Assembly (NCBI RefSeq): GCF_000520015.2
Contig: NZ_CP007044.2
Coordinates: forward strand, 62,001-126,000
Source: Chania multitudinisentens RB-25
GTDB taxonomy: Bacteria; Pseudomonadota; Gammaproteobacteria; Enterobacterales; Enterobacteriaceae
Direction of reading: 5' to 3'
DNA: 64,000 nucleotides
Positions within the stretch are counted from its first letter, which is position 1. Every line of letters begins with the position of its first letter. Under the pieces are notes generated by a model. The model saw only the letters and a program-made list of their open reading frames with translations, was not told the origin of the DNA and made no database searches. The position numbers were made by a program, and so were the translations under genes. Shown here in pieces: positions 48,109 through 56,839 of this stretch.

Positions 48109-48176
48109 ATTGATTTTACTCCTTTATATTTAAACGATGCATTCTCGTTGACTGTATTCATTTTTTAAATTTTAAG

Positions 48177-48959
48177 TTATTTGATTAAATGAATATTCCC
48201 GTCATTCCAAGTTCCCACCAAATAAGCATTTCCTTGCTTAGCTAATGCCACTGCCCCACTAAAATTATCTGCTAATAATTCAGTTTTGCCTGAAATAACA
48301 TTAACACGTCTAACCGCATTGGCACCGTTATCGATAGCGATAATCACATCATCCGACTCAGCAACAATACCCACTCCAGGGCGAATAAAATCATGGCCTA
48401 ACTCTCTCTTTTCGCCCGACGGGCTGATATGGGTTAACCGGCCGCTATACTGGGTGACAACCAGGCTTCCATCGTTAAGTTCAGTAACCCCCACAGGAAG
48501 ATTCAATCCTGAAGCACGGGTGATTACGCTACCAGTCTCCAGGTTAAGCGAAGATATCTCGCCAGATGAACGGTTCGTAATTAATAAATGACCATCTTTA
48601 GAGAATGCGATCCCCGTAGGAGTTCGGTAACCCGTTGATATTTTACTCTGTATGCCTTCTGAAGATACTTTTAAAATATAGTTATCAGAGTACGAGGATA
48701 CATAGATATCCCCATTCTGATTAATAGCAATACCCGCAGGGGATAATATATTATCTACTAATATCTCTTTTTCGCCATTAGCTTTGATTTTAGTAACAGA
48801 ATCACCAGACCAGTTAGTTACATATACAGTACCTTGTTTATCAACAGCAATCCCAGTTGGAGCAGCAAAACCCGTATAGATAATTGATGAATCAGCCATA
48901 ATTTTCTCATTAAAAAAAGCGGCAGTGAGTAACAACAAAAACATACTGAAATTCTTCAT
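48177..48959 (-). CDS. Exported NHL/SMP-30-like beta-propeller protein
   Basis: 260 aa. The signal peptide is NFSMFLLLLTAAFFNEKIMA, cleaved near residue 22. About six repeats of about 40 residues follow, of the form PTGIAVDKQGTVYVTNW, PAGIAINQNGDIYVSSY, PTGIAFSKDGHLLITNR and PVGVTELNDGSLVVTQY, which is an NHL/strictosidine-synthase-like propeller. Related folds include lactonases (gluconolactonase, paraoxonase), but metal-binding acidic residues cannot be fixed by eye. Periplasmic or secreted. In a possible lactone-signal cluster it could bind or hydrolyse the product, a speculation. It sits 145 bases after the SDR gene and could have its own promoter. Confidence 0.82.
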   Translation of the reverse strand: MKNFSMFLLLLTAAFFNEKIMADSSIIYTGFAAPTGIAVDKQGTVYVTNWSGDSVTKIKANGEKEILVDNILSPAGIAINQNGDIYVSSYSDNYILKVSSEGIQSKISTGYRTPTGIAFSKDGHLLITNRSSGEISSLNLETGSVITRASGLNLPVGVTELNDGSLVVTQYSGRLTHISPSGEKRELGHDFIRPGVGIVAESDDVIIAIDNGANAVRRVNVISGKTELLADNFSGAVALAKQGNAYLVGTWNDGNIHLIK

Positions 48960-49104
48960 AAATAGTTCCTTTACTCTATAAACTTCAAGTTACGGAAAAG
49001 CAGTAAACAGGATAATCCCGATGAGTTTGCAATCGCCAATGTTGAACTATCAAACACAGTCAGCATCCTTACAATTTGCAAAACAATGAGCATTACTAAT
49101 ATTC

Positions 49105-49887
49105 TTAAAAGCCAACTGTTGCACCACCATCAATATTCAATGAAGCGCCATTAATAAACGATGAGTTTTCACTTAATAAAAATAATATTGCATTATTGAT
49201 ATCTTCAGTATTGGCATATCTCTTCGATGGATTCATTGATTTTAGATTTTCATCTAACGTTTCTTTTTCAATATCTTTAAATTTGGCTAATTTTTCGCAT
49301 GTCTGGCTCCAAGATTCGCTCTCAGTAATCCAAGGATTAATTACATTTAAATTAATATGCTTAGCCGCCAAATACTTTGAGCATGCCTTGGTAAAACCTG
49401 CTAAAGCAGCATTGACCGTACTATTAATAATGAAAAGTGGATCTGGGTCATAGCAGAAAGTACCGTTAATAATAATGACTTTCCCACCATTATACTTTGA
49501 CATCATTCTAGATACCGCTTGGGTCATGCGTATTGTGCCCATCAACTTCGCCTGCATCGTGGCCTGCCAATCTTCTTCTGTGGTAGAGAAGAAATCGGTA
49601 GGCTCACCGTTTCCTGCTGCATTTATCAGCACATCTATCGGGCCATAATATTTATCAATATAGGCTACCCCCTGCTCCACAGAACTTTGGCTTGAAATGT
49701 CTATTTTATGCGTAACAATGCTATCCTGATTATTGCTCTCACCAATTAACTCCTTTTTTATTTGCGCCAATTTACTGTCACTGCGCCCTACTAATATGAC
49801 TTTATAGTTTTTTTCAACTAAACATCTGGCTATTTCTTTACCAATTGAACCTGTTGCACCAGTTACTACCGCTGATTTATTTAACAT
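49105..49887 (-). CDS. Atypical SDR-family protein with altered active site
   Basis: 260 aa from MLNKSAVVTGATGSIGKEIA. TGATGSIG binds the nucleotide and VLINAAGNG is the NAG motif, and the C-terminal INGASLNIDGGATVGF is typical. However, where classical SDRs have YxxxK before the following AALAGF, this protein reads NSTVN, so both Tyr and Lys appear lost, and the serine position reads GTF (IIINGTFCYD). It may be a non-catalytic binding subunit or use another acid. A longer start at 49965 would overlap the MFS gene. It is separated from the MFS stop by 4 bases. Confidence 0.85.
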   Translation of the reverse strand: MLNKSAVVTGATGSIGKEIARCLVEKNYKVILVGRSDSKLAQIKKELIGESNNQDSIVTHKIDISSQSSVEQGVAYIDKYYGPIDVLINAAGNGEPTDFFSTTEEDWQATMQAKLMGTIRMTQAVSRMMSKYNGGKVIIINGTFCYDPDPLFIINSTVNAALAGFTKACSKYLAAKHINLNVINPWITESESWSQTCEKLAKFKDIEKETLDENLKSMNPSKRYANTEDINNAILFLLSENSSFINGASLNIDGGATVGF

Positions 49888-49891
49888 GATT

Positions 49892-51127
49892 TTATTTTGA
49901 ACCTCTAATAGGGTTAATAGCACTACTGGCTGTATACTTACCGATATAATTAATAGCCAGAACAATATTAATCACTGATACTGAAACACAAATTAACACC
50001 ACACCAAGCCAGTGCATTGAACTCCAAACAAGGCCAAGAATGTATGTACCAAAACTCCCACCAGCCAAACATGACAAGAGATATAATGATGAAATCGTCC
50101 CTTTAGATGAAATGTCTACAAGTTGGTTAATAATAGACATAATAATAGGCTGTATACCAAAAACAAATATGAAAAAAGAAAAAATACCAAATGCAACAAT
50201 ATAAATGTTACTACCAAAAGCAATCACTAATATAGATACAGACACTCCACATAAAAATGTGATTAGAATCTTTCTCTTATCAATGCTCATTGCAAGCCTC
50301 GCACTAATAAATGCCCCACCAACCGCACTTATGCCAACAAAGTTCAACCACCCTAATGCCGTTGACGATAAATTAAATGGTGCGCCCTTAAGATAATACG
50401 TTAGAAAAGAAGACAACCCTAAATAGCTGAAAAAGAGAAGGAAACCCAAAGATAAAAACAAAACGATCTTTCTGTCCATGAGTATTTTTATCGCATTAAT
50501 ATAAACATCACTCAATTTTTTATGATTATGCCTAACAGTCACATTTTCTTTTAGCCCAATGATAATAAGCAGCATGGAAACAATGACTAATGCCGCATAC
50601 ATAGAGAATGCCATACGCCAAGAAAAGTGATCAGAAAGAATACCAATAATACTGCGACTAAAAATAATGCCAACAATTGATGCTGAGATCATTAACCCCA
50701 TTGCACGCGGAAGCTTATATGCTTCTGTATTTTTAGCTGTATAAGAAAATAAAGCAGCAGGAACAGCAGCGGCAAAGAAGCCAAGTAATGCCATAGCAAG
50801 CAGGAATATATTATATCTCGTAATGTAAAGACAGATGAACAGACAGATAATAACACCTGCACACCCAAACAAGCTCAAGGATTTAGCTGAAACCCTGTCG
50901 GATAAAGGGCCAAATATAAAAAAAGAAATAGCGTATATAAAACACGACACACTAAATGAGTAGCGGGCGTCTAATACATCCACGTGAAAACTTGCTGATA
51001 TCTCTTGGAAGATCAATTGTGTAATATAAACAGAACCGACCGACAAAACAACACCAATAACCGAGATCATCAGACTTGATAACTCACTATCTAACATAGT
51101 GTTTTTCAGTATGTTATTTGCATGCAT
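49892..51127 (-). CDS. Major facilitator superfamily transporter
   Basis: 411 aa, twelve hydrophobic helices; the loop FGPLSDRVSAKSLSLFG matches MFS motif A (GxLaDrxGrk). Family members of this kind are drug/H+ antiporters or metabolite exporters. I chose ATG 51125-51127 because AGGTG lies 6 nt upstream; the in-frame ATG at 51145 lacks a site. About 198 bases separate it from the thiolase stop, including a hairpin, so it may start a second transcript together with the SDR. It is a likely exporter for the cluster's product. Confidence 0.9.
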   Translation of the reverse strand: MHANNILKNTMLDSELSSLMISVIGVVLSVGSVYITQLIFQEISASFHVDVLDARYSFSVSCFIYAISFFIFGPLSDRVSAKSLSLFGCAGVIICLFICLYITRYNIFLLAMALLGFFAAAVPAALFSYTAKNTEAYKLPRAMGLMISASIVGIIFSRSIIGILSDHFSWRMAFSMYAALVIVSMLLIIIGLKENVTVRHNHKKLSDVYINAIKILMDRKIVLFLSLGFLLFFSYLGLSSFLTYYLKGAPFNLSSTALGWLNFVGISAVGGAFISARLAMSIDKRKILITFLCGVSVSILVIAFGSNIYIVAFGIFSFFIFVFGIQPIIMSIINQLVDISSKGTISSLYLLSCLAGGSFGTYILGLVWSSMHWLGVVLICVSVSVINIVLAINYIGKYTASSAINPIRGSK

Positions 51128-51195
51128 AATTGCACCTATTTCCATTCATAATAATTTTACTCCTCGCGTTATTTCACCTGAGATAAATATTATCA

Positions 51196-51222
51196 ATGAT
51201 GCCAATTTTACATCGGCATCAT
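51196..51222 (-). terminator. Hairpin between the thiolase and MFS genes
   Basis: Perfect 8-bp arms ATGATGCC / GGCATCAT with an 11-nt loop, located downstream of the thiolase stop on the minus strand and 69 bases before the MFS start. It may end the upstream operon or act as an operator for the downstream one. The T content after it is modest. Confidence 0.4.
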
Positions 51223-51325
51223 AATAGGGCAGTAACTAATTACAATATCTAAACTAAGGCTCCGCAATTCACTTGAGCGCAAATTGCTAATATAAACTCA
51301 AGGCAGAAAGACATTAATCATGCCG

Positions 51326-52501
51326 CTATACCCGTGCCACCGCCATTGCAAGACCCTCACCGCCTCCAACACACAATGCTGCGATTCCATTTTTGAGGTT
51401 CCGAGCACTCAGTTGATGAATAAGTGAAACCAAAATACGGCAGCCTGAAGCTCCAATAGGGTGCCCTAAGGCAATTGCACCACCATTAATGTTAATTTTC
51501 TCTTTCGGGATCGCTAACGTTCTTTTAATGGCTAATGCCTGTGCAGCAAAAGCTTCATTGCACTCAAAAAGATCTATCTGCGAAATCTCTTTATTGATCT
51601 TCTCCAAGCACTGAGTAATTGCCGAAATCGGAGCAACACCCATTATTGAGGGGCAAATGCCGGTATTGGCAAAAGCAGAAATTTTAACCAGCGGCGTCAA
51701 CCCCAGCTCTTTAGCTTTACTTGCGCTACAAACAATGACTGCTGCCGCCCCATCATTCAATGACGAAGCATTGCCAGCCGTTACCGTACCCTGAGAATGA
51801 AACGCAGGCTTTAACTTCGCCAGCCTGGCAGCCTCAGTGACTCTTGGCCCTTCATCAGTATCAATAACCTGCGAGCCTTTTTTATGGATGACGGTAACCG
51901 GTGAGATCTCCGCTTTAAATTTCCCTTCTTCTATCGCTGCTAACGCTTTTTGATGGGAGCGTATTGAGTACGCATCTTGCTCCTCACGTGAAATACTATA
52001 TTGGTCAGCAACATTCTCCGCAGTGATCCCCATATGGTAACCATTATAGGCATCCGTTAGCCCATCATTAACCATCGAATCAACAATGTTACTATTCCCG
52101 ACACGCACACCCTGACGTGAAGACAAGAGGATATGAGGGGATAGAGACATATTCTCTTGCCCACCGGCAATAATCACTTCAGCATCGCCATGACGAATAG
52201 CCTGAATAGCTAACTGGATTGCGATCATCCCAGAACCACAAACTTTATTGATCGTTAGCGCACAGACATTATTTGGCAACCCAGCATTTAATGCGGCCTG
52301 ACGTGCAGGATTTTGACCACACCCCGCCGTTAACACCTGCCCCATAATAACCTGGTCAACATTTTCAGGCTTAAGATTATATGTCTGTAATAAATCTTTT
52401 ATAACAGCCGTGCCTAATTCGGTAGCAGGGACAGTGGATAACCCCCCCTGAAATGAACCGATGGCCGTTCTCTTGGCACCTACAATAACAATATCTTCCA
52501 T
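51326..52501 (-). CDS. Acetyl-CoA C-acetyltransferase (thiolase)
   Basis: 391 aa. All thiolase catalytic signatures are intact: NKVCGSGMIAI (nucleophile Cys near 89), NEAFAAQALA, GGAIALGHPIGASGCR (His) and CVGGGEGLAM (Cys). It condenses two acetyl-CoA units to acetoacetyl-CoA or the reverse. In this cluster it may supply a beta-ketoacyl-CoA precursor for the AfsA-like protein, since AfsA enzymes use beta-ketoacyl thioesters; this is inference. It lies 87 bases downstream of the HAD gene in the same run. The usual fatty-acid degradation partners (atoDA, fadB) are absent. Confidence 0.95.
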   Translation of the reverse strand: MEDIVIVGAKRTAIGSFQGGLSTVPATELGTAVIKDLLQTYNLKPENVDQVIMGQVLTAGCGQNPARQAALNAGLPNNVCALTINKVCGSGMIAIQLAIQAIRHGDAEVIIAGGQENMSLSPHILLSSRQGVRVGNSNIVDSMVNDGLTDAYNGYHMGITAENVADQYSISREEQDAYSIRSHQKALAAIEEGKFKAEISPVTVIHKKGSQVIDTDEGPRVTEAARLAKLKPAFHSQGTVTAGNASSLNDGAAAVIVCSASKAKELGLTPLVKISAFANTGICPSIMGVAPISAITQCLEKINKEISQIDLFECNEAFAAQALAIKRTLAIPKEKININGGAIALGHPIGASGCRILVSLIHQLSARNLKNGIAALCVGGGEGLAMAVARV

Positions 52502-52588
52502 ACAGAATCCCTCATAAAAAATTCTTAATCAGCAATGATTATCAGAAATAGAATATTGCATTTATAACAATGTGTTTATTAGTCTTAC

Positions 52589-53248
52589 TCACTCAACACG
52601 CACAATCGGCCAGTTATTATTTGATGCATAGTGGCTAAGTGCCGTTCCTTCACCAATACATATCGGATGGCCAACACAAGCAAGCATAGGAATATCAGAA
52701 ACGTCATCGCCATAGGCAAAACAAGCCGATAAATTAATGTCGTTTTCTAAAGCATATTGCCTGATAACGATTGCTTTACCTTCACCAATTGTTTGTGTCT
52801 CTAAAATTTCGCCGGTAACGACTCCTGACTGATCGGTCGCTAATTTTGTACAGAGAATATCTGTAATGCCTAATAGCTGGGCAATAGGTTTCAAGAGTGG
52901 TGTCATTGAACCAGAGACAAGAACAATATTATGACCCAAAACTCTATGGGCTAAAATGCTTTTTAATGTATAACTTATAAATATCTCAGTATTGGAAAAT
53001 GAATTTTTAAACCAGCGCTCTGCGCACTGTTCTATTTTTAATAAAGGAACTCCCTTAAAAAAACGATAATAAGCTCGATTTAACTCCTCCCTGCTACTCA
53101 TCTTCCTGGCCAAAACAGAGAACTGAGAGTCAAACTGTTCTTGCTGGCTAATGAGGCCATTTTCACTTGCCCAAAACTGAAAGAAATCAAACATGCTCTT
53201 AATATTTATCAGCGTATCATCCACATCATAGAATGCAGTTTGGCGCAT
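52589..53248 (-). CDS. HAD-IB family phosphatase
   Basis: 219 aa. Motif I YDVDDTLINIKSMFDFFQFW (nucleophile Asp), motif II VLVSGSMTPLLKPIA, motif III Lys around GEGKAIVIRQYA, and motif IV AYGDDVSDIPMLACVG are complete, as in SerB-like phosphomonoesterases. In Streptomyces A-factor biosynthesis a phosphatase removes phosphate from the butanolide phosphate; here a HAD phosphatase is two genes from the AfsA-like gene, which fits that step. It starts 2 bases after the tautomerase gene, so it is co-translated. Confidence 0.9.
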   Translation of the reverse strand: MRQTAFYDVDDTLINIKSMFDFFQFWASENGLISQQEQFDSQFSVLARKMSSREELNRAYYRFFKGVPLLKIEQCAERWFKNSFSNTEIFISYTLKSILAHRVLGHNIVLVSGSMTPLLKPIAQLLGITDILCTKLATDQSGVVTGEILETQTIGEGKAIVIRQYALENDINLSACFAYGDDVSDIPMLACVGHPICIGEGTALSHYASNNNWPIVRVE

Positions 53249-53250
53249 CT

Positions 53251-53481
53251 TTATTCCCCATCCTCATAACACATTCGGCGGCTTTTCACCTTGAAGTCAG
53301 GATTGTCACCAGCAATACCGCCATCCCCCCATCGAGAAGGGGAAATCTCTTCAATATAAACAGTGATCTTATCTAATGGGCAACCTAACTGATTATGTAT
53401 GACTCGTGTGACGTCGGCGATAAGTAAGCTCGCAGATTTCTCATTCGCAAATGGCCAAGCTGTTATTTTAATAATTGGCAT
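53251..53481 (-). CDS. 4-oxalocrotonate tautomerase family protein
   Basis: 76 aa. It begins MPIIKITAWPFANEKSASLL; after Met removal the N-terminal Pro-1 would be the catalytic base of the tautomerase superfamily. Arg residues are available for substrate binding. Small enzymes of this kind isomerise enol/keto acids or dehalogenate. It lies 5 bases from the upstream hypothetical gene and 2 from the HAD gene, so it is part of the same tightly packed set, suggesting an enolisable intermediate in the pathway. Exact substrate unknown. Confidence 0.85.
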   Translation of the reverse strand: MPIIKITAWPFANEKSASLLIADVTRVIHNQLGCPLDKITVYIEEISPSRWGDGGIAGDNPDFKVKSRRMCYEDGE

Positions 53482-53486
53482 AATAT

Positions 53487-54323
53487 TTATCCTAGTGTTG
53501 TAATGTCGTGGAAGTCTGATTTTTTTAATTTCAGGTGAGCATGTATATCACCACCTAATCCATATAATCCTATTGCTCCACCATAGCTTTGCTGTGAACT
53601 CATAAAAAGCACAACTACATTGATAATACGATTCGCATCTTCATCCACGTTCGATGGGAACGGATTATCTAAAATAGCCCAATAAGATGCACTGCCATGT
53701 TCATCAGTGACAAATACATTTGGAATACCCAGAGGCCCAGGTCTGCTTAACATCGCAGGATTTAAATCATTTTCTCTGAGGCTCATAACTGTATATAAAC
53801 TGTTAGGAATAAGGTGACTAAAAACGAAATCAAATCGTGCTGAACGACTATTATCCGCTACAGTCACAGTCAAGGTTCCTTCTGCTTTTACCCAATCTGC
53901 CAAGGTGATTTTATTTATTTTCCTGCGCCCGTCACTTTCACGATAGTCAGAAATATATGCCTGATTAAGGGAACAGCTATCTCGTACTACTTCGCCAGCG
54001 TTAGGACACTGCTCAGGTGCAAATACCATTGGATAATTATTTGAAGGCAATGGTAATGGCAATGTAAAAAGCTCTATATCACTTAACTCTTTTATCGATG
54101 CATTAGATAAATCCTTCTTAATCAAATAAGGCTCAACATAACCAAACGTGGGAACAGGCGTTTTTTTATCAACAATCGCCATTCCCCAATTTCTTTCCCC
54201 TTCTTGCGGCAAAGTACCAATAACAACAAAATCTCCATTTTTATCGATCACCTCACTGGGTGGATACAATGGTCCCTGTGTGGTAATTGATAATTCGTAA
54301 ATATAAGTTTTATTAATCTCCAT
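53487..54323 (-). CDS. Protein of unknown function, 278 aa, AfsA-linked
   Basis: I do not recognise this family. The protein has no signal peptide and no clear membrane segment. Distinct segments are MEINKTYIYELSITTQGPLY, VVIGTLPQEGERNWGMAIVD, PGPLGIPNVFVTDEHGSASY and VVLFMSSQQSYGGAIGLYG. The alternation of beta-like hydrophobic stretches and Gly/Pro turns suggests a beta-rich fold. It lies 3 bases after the AfsA-like gene and 5 before the tautomerase gene, so it belongs to one translated unit and probably to the same pathway. AT-rich codon use matches its neighbours. Confidence 0.8.
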   Translation of the reverse strand: MEINKTYIYELSITTQGPLYPPSEVIDKNGDFVVIGTLPQEGERNWGMAIVDKKTPVPTFGYVEPYLIKKDLSNASIKELSDIELFTLPLPLPSNNYPMVFAPEQCPNAGEVVRDSCSLNQAYISDYRESDGRRKINKITLADWVKAEGTLTVTVADNSRSARFDFVFSHLIPNSLYTVMSLRENDLNPAMLSRPGPLGIPNVFVTDEHGSASYWAILDNPFPSNVDEDANRIINVVVLFMSSQQSYGGAIGLYGLGGDIHAHLKLKKSDFHDITTLG

Positions 54324-54326
54324 TTT

Positions 54327-55106
54327 TTACTCTGGGATCATCTTGTTTGAATTTATTTTAATAAAATGATTAACAATGGCTTGCTCTGCAAGTTCCGCTT
54401 CTTTCTTACTGATTATATCCAGTGGATATACGGTAAAGTTTGCTTCCATAGAGGCACATAAAACATCATTCTGCCATGCCTCTATTCTGGAGCTTATTTT
54501 CTCACGCCGCTCATTAACATCGATATCATTTACCTTATAGATAATATTCGCGGCGATTGGGAAAATAAAATTATGAAAACTAGTATTGAGTGAGTTGATA
54601 ACAAAGTATTTTTCAATGTCACCAAGGAATGGATAAAACTCCTCAGTGATAGCGATAAATGTTTGTCTAAACGCCTCAACTAATAGCATCCCCTGCAAGT
54701 GTTTGCCTGATTGATGGTCGCCCATCAGTTCACAGCGCTCATCAATAATGAGTGGCAGAGTATAAATGTCTTTATCAATTTTTTTGGCTTTACCAATAAG
54801 AATATTATGTTCTTCTTTTTTATGAGTATAGCTATTACTACCCTGCGGGTACTGCTCTTGTAATAACGTATGTAAGTCGATATTACTGACCTGTTGGTTA
54901 TAGTGATGATAGTTTTCTAATATGTTACCTATGGTATCTTTTCTCACCCCTTGCCCAATAACTACAGAATTATTTCTAGCTAATACTTTAGACGGGATTT
55001 TTGTCATCAAGTCTAACTGACTTAATGTCACAATATCATTGCTCATGGCGAATTCATGAAACTTATCGCCAACCACCAAGAGGTCGGTGTTTTGGTTTTT
55101 TAGCAT
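54327..55106 (-). CDS. AfsA-like hotdog-domain protein, candidate butyrolactone-type signal synthase
   Basis: 259 aa. The segment CELMGDHQSGKHLQGMLLVE followed by AFRQ is the characteristic hotdog signature of AfsA/ScbA proteins (DH...H..GM.L.EA.RQ). The N-terminal FHEFAMSNDIVTLSQ recalls the AfsA start pattern VHK..VLLT. AfsA in Streptomyces esterifies dihydroxyacetone phosphate with a beta-ketoacyl-ACP, the first step to gamma-butyrolactone signals. The protein is somewhat shorter than Streptomyces AfsA (about 300 aa), so the first hotdog may be reduced. The gene lies between two unrecognised genes in a packed operon with a HAD phosphatase, thiolase and reductases. Family assignment rests on visible motif only and should be confirmed by profile search. 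Confidence 0.72.
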   Translation of the reverse strand: MLKNQNTDLLVVGDKFHEFAMSNDIVTLSQLDLMTKIPSKVLARNNSVVIGQGVRKDTIGNILENYHHYNQQVSNIDLHTLLQEQYPQGSNSYTHKKEEHNILIGKAKKIDKDIYTLPLIIDERCELMGDHQSGKHLQGMLLVEAFRQTFIAITEEFYPFLGDIEKYFVINSLNTSFHNFIFPIAANIIYKVNDIDVNERREKISSRIEAWQNDVLCASMEANFTVYPLDIISKKEAELAEQAIVNHFIKINSNKMIPE

Positions 55107-55136
55107 AACTATTTTTCTCTCTTTTCGTTAATAAAA

Positions 55137-55742
55137 TTAAATTTTTTGATAGATTCTAGTATATAAACCGTCATTACCACCGGTGATATACTTATCACCC
55201 GCTTGCTGAATGATTTTTTGGTAATTCTCATCAGTGAATGATTTCATATATTCTTCAGGTGCTACTGAAAAAGCAGAAACAAACATAACACCAGGTTGAG
55301 TACTAAAAACTGAGTGATAGGCTTCAAAAGATTCAATTTTATCTTTGTTACTGCGGACAACGTTAAAAATTGTCTCTTCCCGCCAGCTACGATATTGAGA
55401 ATGAAACTCTGGAACAACTTCAACATGCCGTAGCTGGACATATTCAGAATCAGGGAAGCATTTTTCTGATGCAATAGGACTTTCAACATACTTAACCAAC
55501 TCACGTTTTACATCGCCAGACAGCAACTCGGTAAGGTTATCAAGAATATTGTCAAGATTATTCTCATCATGCTGGATTTCATTAAACCCAGCGTAACTAT
55601 TGAATTCCAACAATTCTTTATTTTCACCTTGAATAGAAAGGTAATAGTTTTTCATTGCAGAAGGTTGTAGCAATTCGGCCAGTCTTGGCTCCATTCCTTT
55701 CTTTAATGGATAACGAGAAATCATTAGATAGTTAGCAGACAT
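55137..55742 (-). CDS. Unknown protein, 201 aa, possible tandem ferredoxin-like fold
   Basis: First gene of the long minus-strand run, divergent from a LysR regulator with about 180 bases between. It begins SANYLMISRYPLKKGMEPRL, and the second half has VQLRHVEVVPEFHSQYRSWR and PGVMFVSAFSVAPEEYM. The two halves look like repeats of a small beta-alpha-beta domain as in dimeric alpha-beta barrel (NIPSNAP/EthD-like) proteins, which handle small hydrophobic compounds. That is inference from pattern only. It has no signal peptide. It is 30 bases from the AfsA-like gene. Confidence 0.75.
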   Translation of the reverse strand: MSANYLMISRYPLKKGMEPRLAELLQPSAMKNYYLSIQGENKELLEFNSYAGFNEIQHDENNLDNILDNLTELLSGDVKRELVKYVESPIASEKCFPDSEYVQLRHVEVVPEFHSQYRSWREETIFNVVRSNKDKIESFEAYHSVFSTQPGVMFVSAFSVAPEEYMKSFTDENYQKIIQQAGDKYITGGNDGLYTRIYQKI

Positions 55743-55924
55743 AGTATACTTCCTTTTTAGTCAATTATGGGTTAAGCGTTATTTTCTTGGAAACATCTTA
55801 CATTTTTAAAACGGTGTTTCGAAATATTTATTTTGTGATAGGATAAAGATATCAGCAGGTATAAAGCCCTAGAAAACCTTACTGCTCTATCGCTTAAACA
55901 TGAACATATATGTTGGAGAAAGTG

Positions 55925-56839
55925 ATGCGAATATTTAGCAAAAGACTCCCTACTATCAGACAGTTACAGTTCTTTATTGCGGTATGTGATGATATGAGCT
56001 TCAGGCGGGCAGCCGAGCGTTTAGGCGTTTCACAACCACCACTGTCAACTCAAATTCGTAATCTTGAAGAAAATCTGGGTACAACTCTTTTCCTCCGCGA
56101 TACACATCAGGTATCTCTCACAGAAGCTGGAAAACTGTTTGAATTGCAAAGTAGAAAACTATTGAACACCATGGTTGATAATTTGGCAGAAATAAAAAAG
56201 CACAGTATTTCTGATCAAGGATTTCGTGCTGGAACGACTAAAACGCTAGATTTTAATCTAATGCCTAAAATTCAACACATGCTTGATGAGTTATCTAATG
56301 CGAATACAATCTATAAAGACACCTACACTTCTAAACAACTTTTGATGGAAATGCTTAATGGGCATTTAGATTTTTCTATTGTTGCAGAAAAACCTTATCA
56401 AAATGAGCTATTAGAGTTTAAATTTATCTATAAAGAGATAAACCTGATAACTCTTCCAAGCAGCCATCCTGCTAGCAAAAAAGAGTTTGTTGACTTAAAA
56501 GATGTCAGTGACCTGCCATTATATTGGTTTAACCGCCTAGCTAACATTGATTATTTTGATAAATGTGAGGGAATTTTCGACACATTACCCTTTAAGCTGA
56601 CCAGAAAACCAGAACCGAGTGATCCATTACGGATGCTGTCAGAAATATCATTAGGCCGCGGGATGGCTTTTATTCCTTATTCGATGTGTATGGTTAGTAG
56701 ATCGGGTATTACTTATAAACGCATGACTCCTTATTACGAAGATAAGTTCAAAATTAATATTTATCTCTCTTGGCGAAAAGATTTAAAAAAAATTAGTGCG
56801 CTAAATGCAATACAAAAAATTCTATCCTTAGAGCCTTAG
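55925..56839 (+). CDS. LysR-family regulator of the AfsA-like cluster
   Basis: 304 aa from ATG 55925, preceded by GGAG; a start at 55910 is possible but poorer. The helix-turn-helix is FIAVCDDMSFRRAAERLGVS then QPPLSTQIRNLEENLGTTLF; the effector domain has LMPKIQHMLDELSNANTIY and LDFSIVAEKPYQNELLEF. It is divergent from the operon that begins with the 201-aa and AfsA-like genes, so it is the most probable receptor or switch for that operon, replacing the TetR-type ArpA receptors of Streptomyces. AT-rich like the rest of the block. Confidence 0.93.
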   Translation: MRIFSKRLPTIRQLQFFIAVCDDMSFRRAAERLGVSQPPLSTQIRNLEENLGTTLFLRDTHQVSLTEAGKLFELQSRKLLNTMVDNLAEIKKHSISDQGFRAGTTKTLDFNLMPKIQHMLDELSNANTIYKDTYTSKQLLMEMLNGHLDFSIVAEKPYQNELLEFKFIYKEINLITLPSSHPASKKEFVDLKDVSDLPLYWFNRLANIDYFDKCEGIFDTLPFKLTRKPEPSDPLRMLSEISLGRGMAFIPYSMCMVSRSGITYKRMTPYYEDKFKINIYLSWRKDLKKISALNAIQKILSLEP

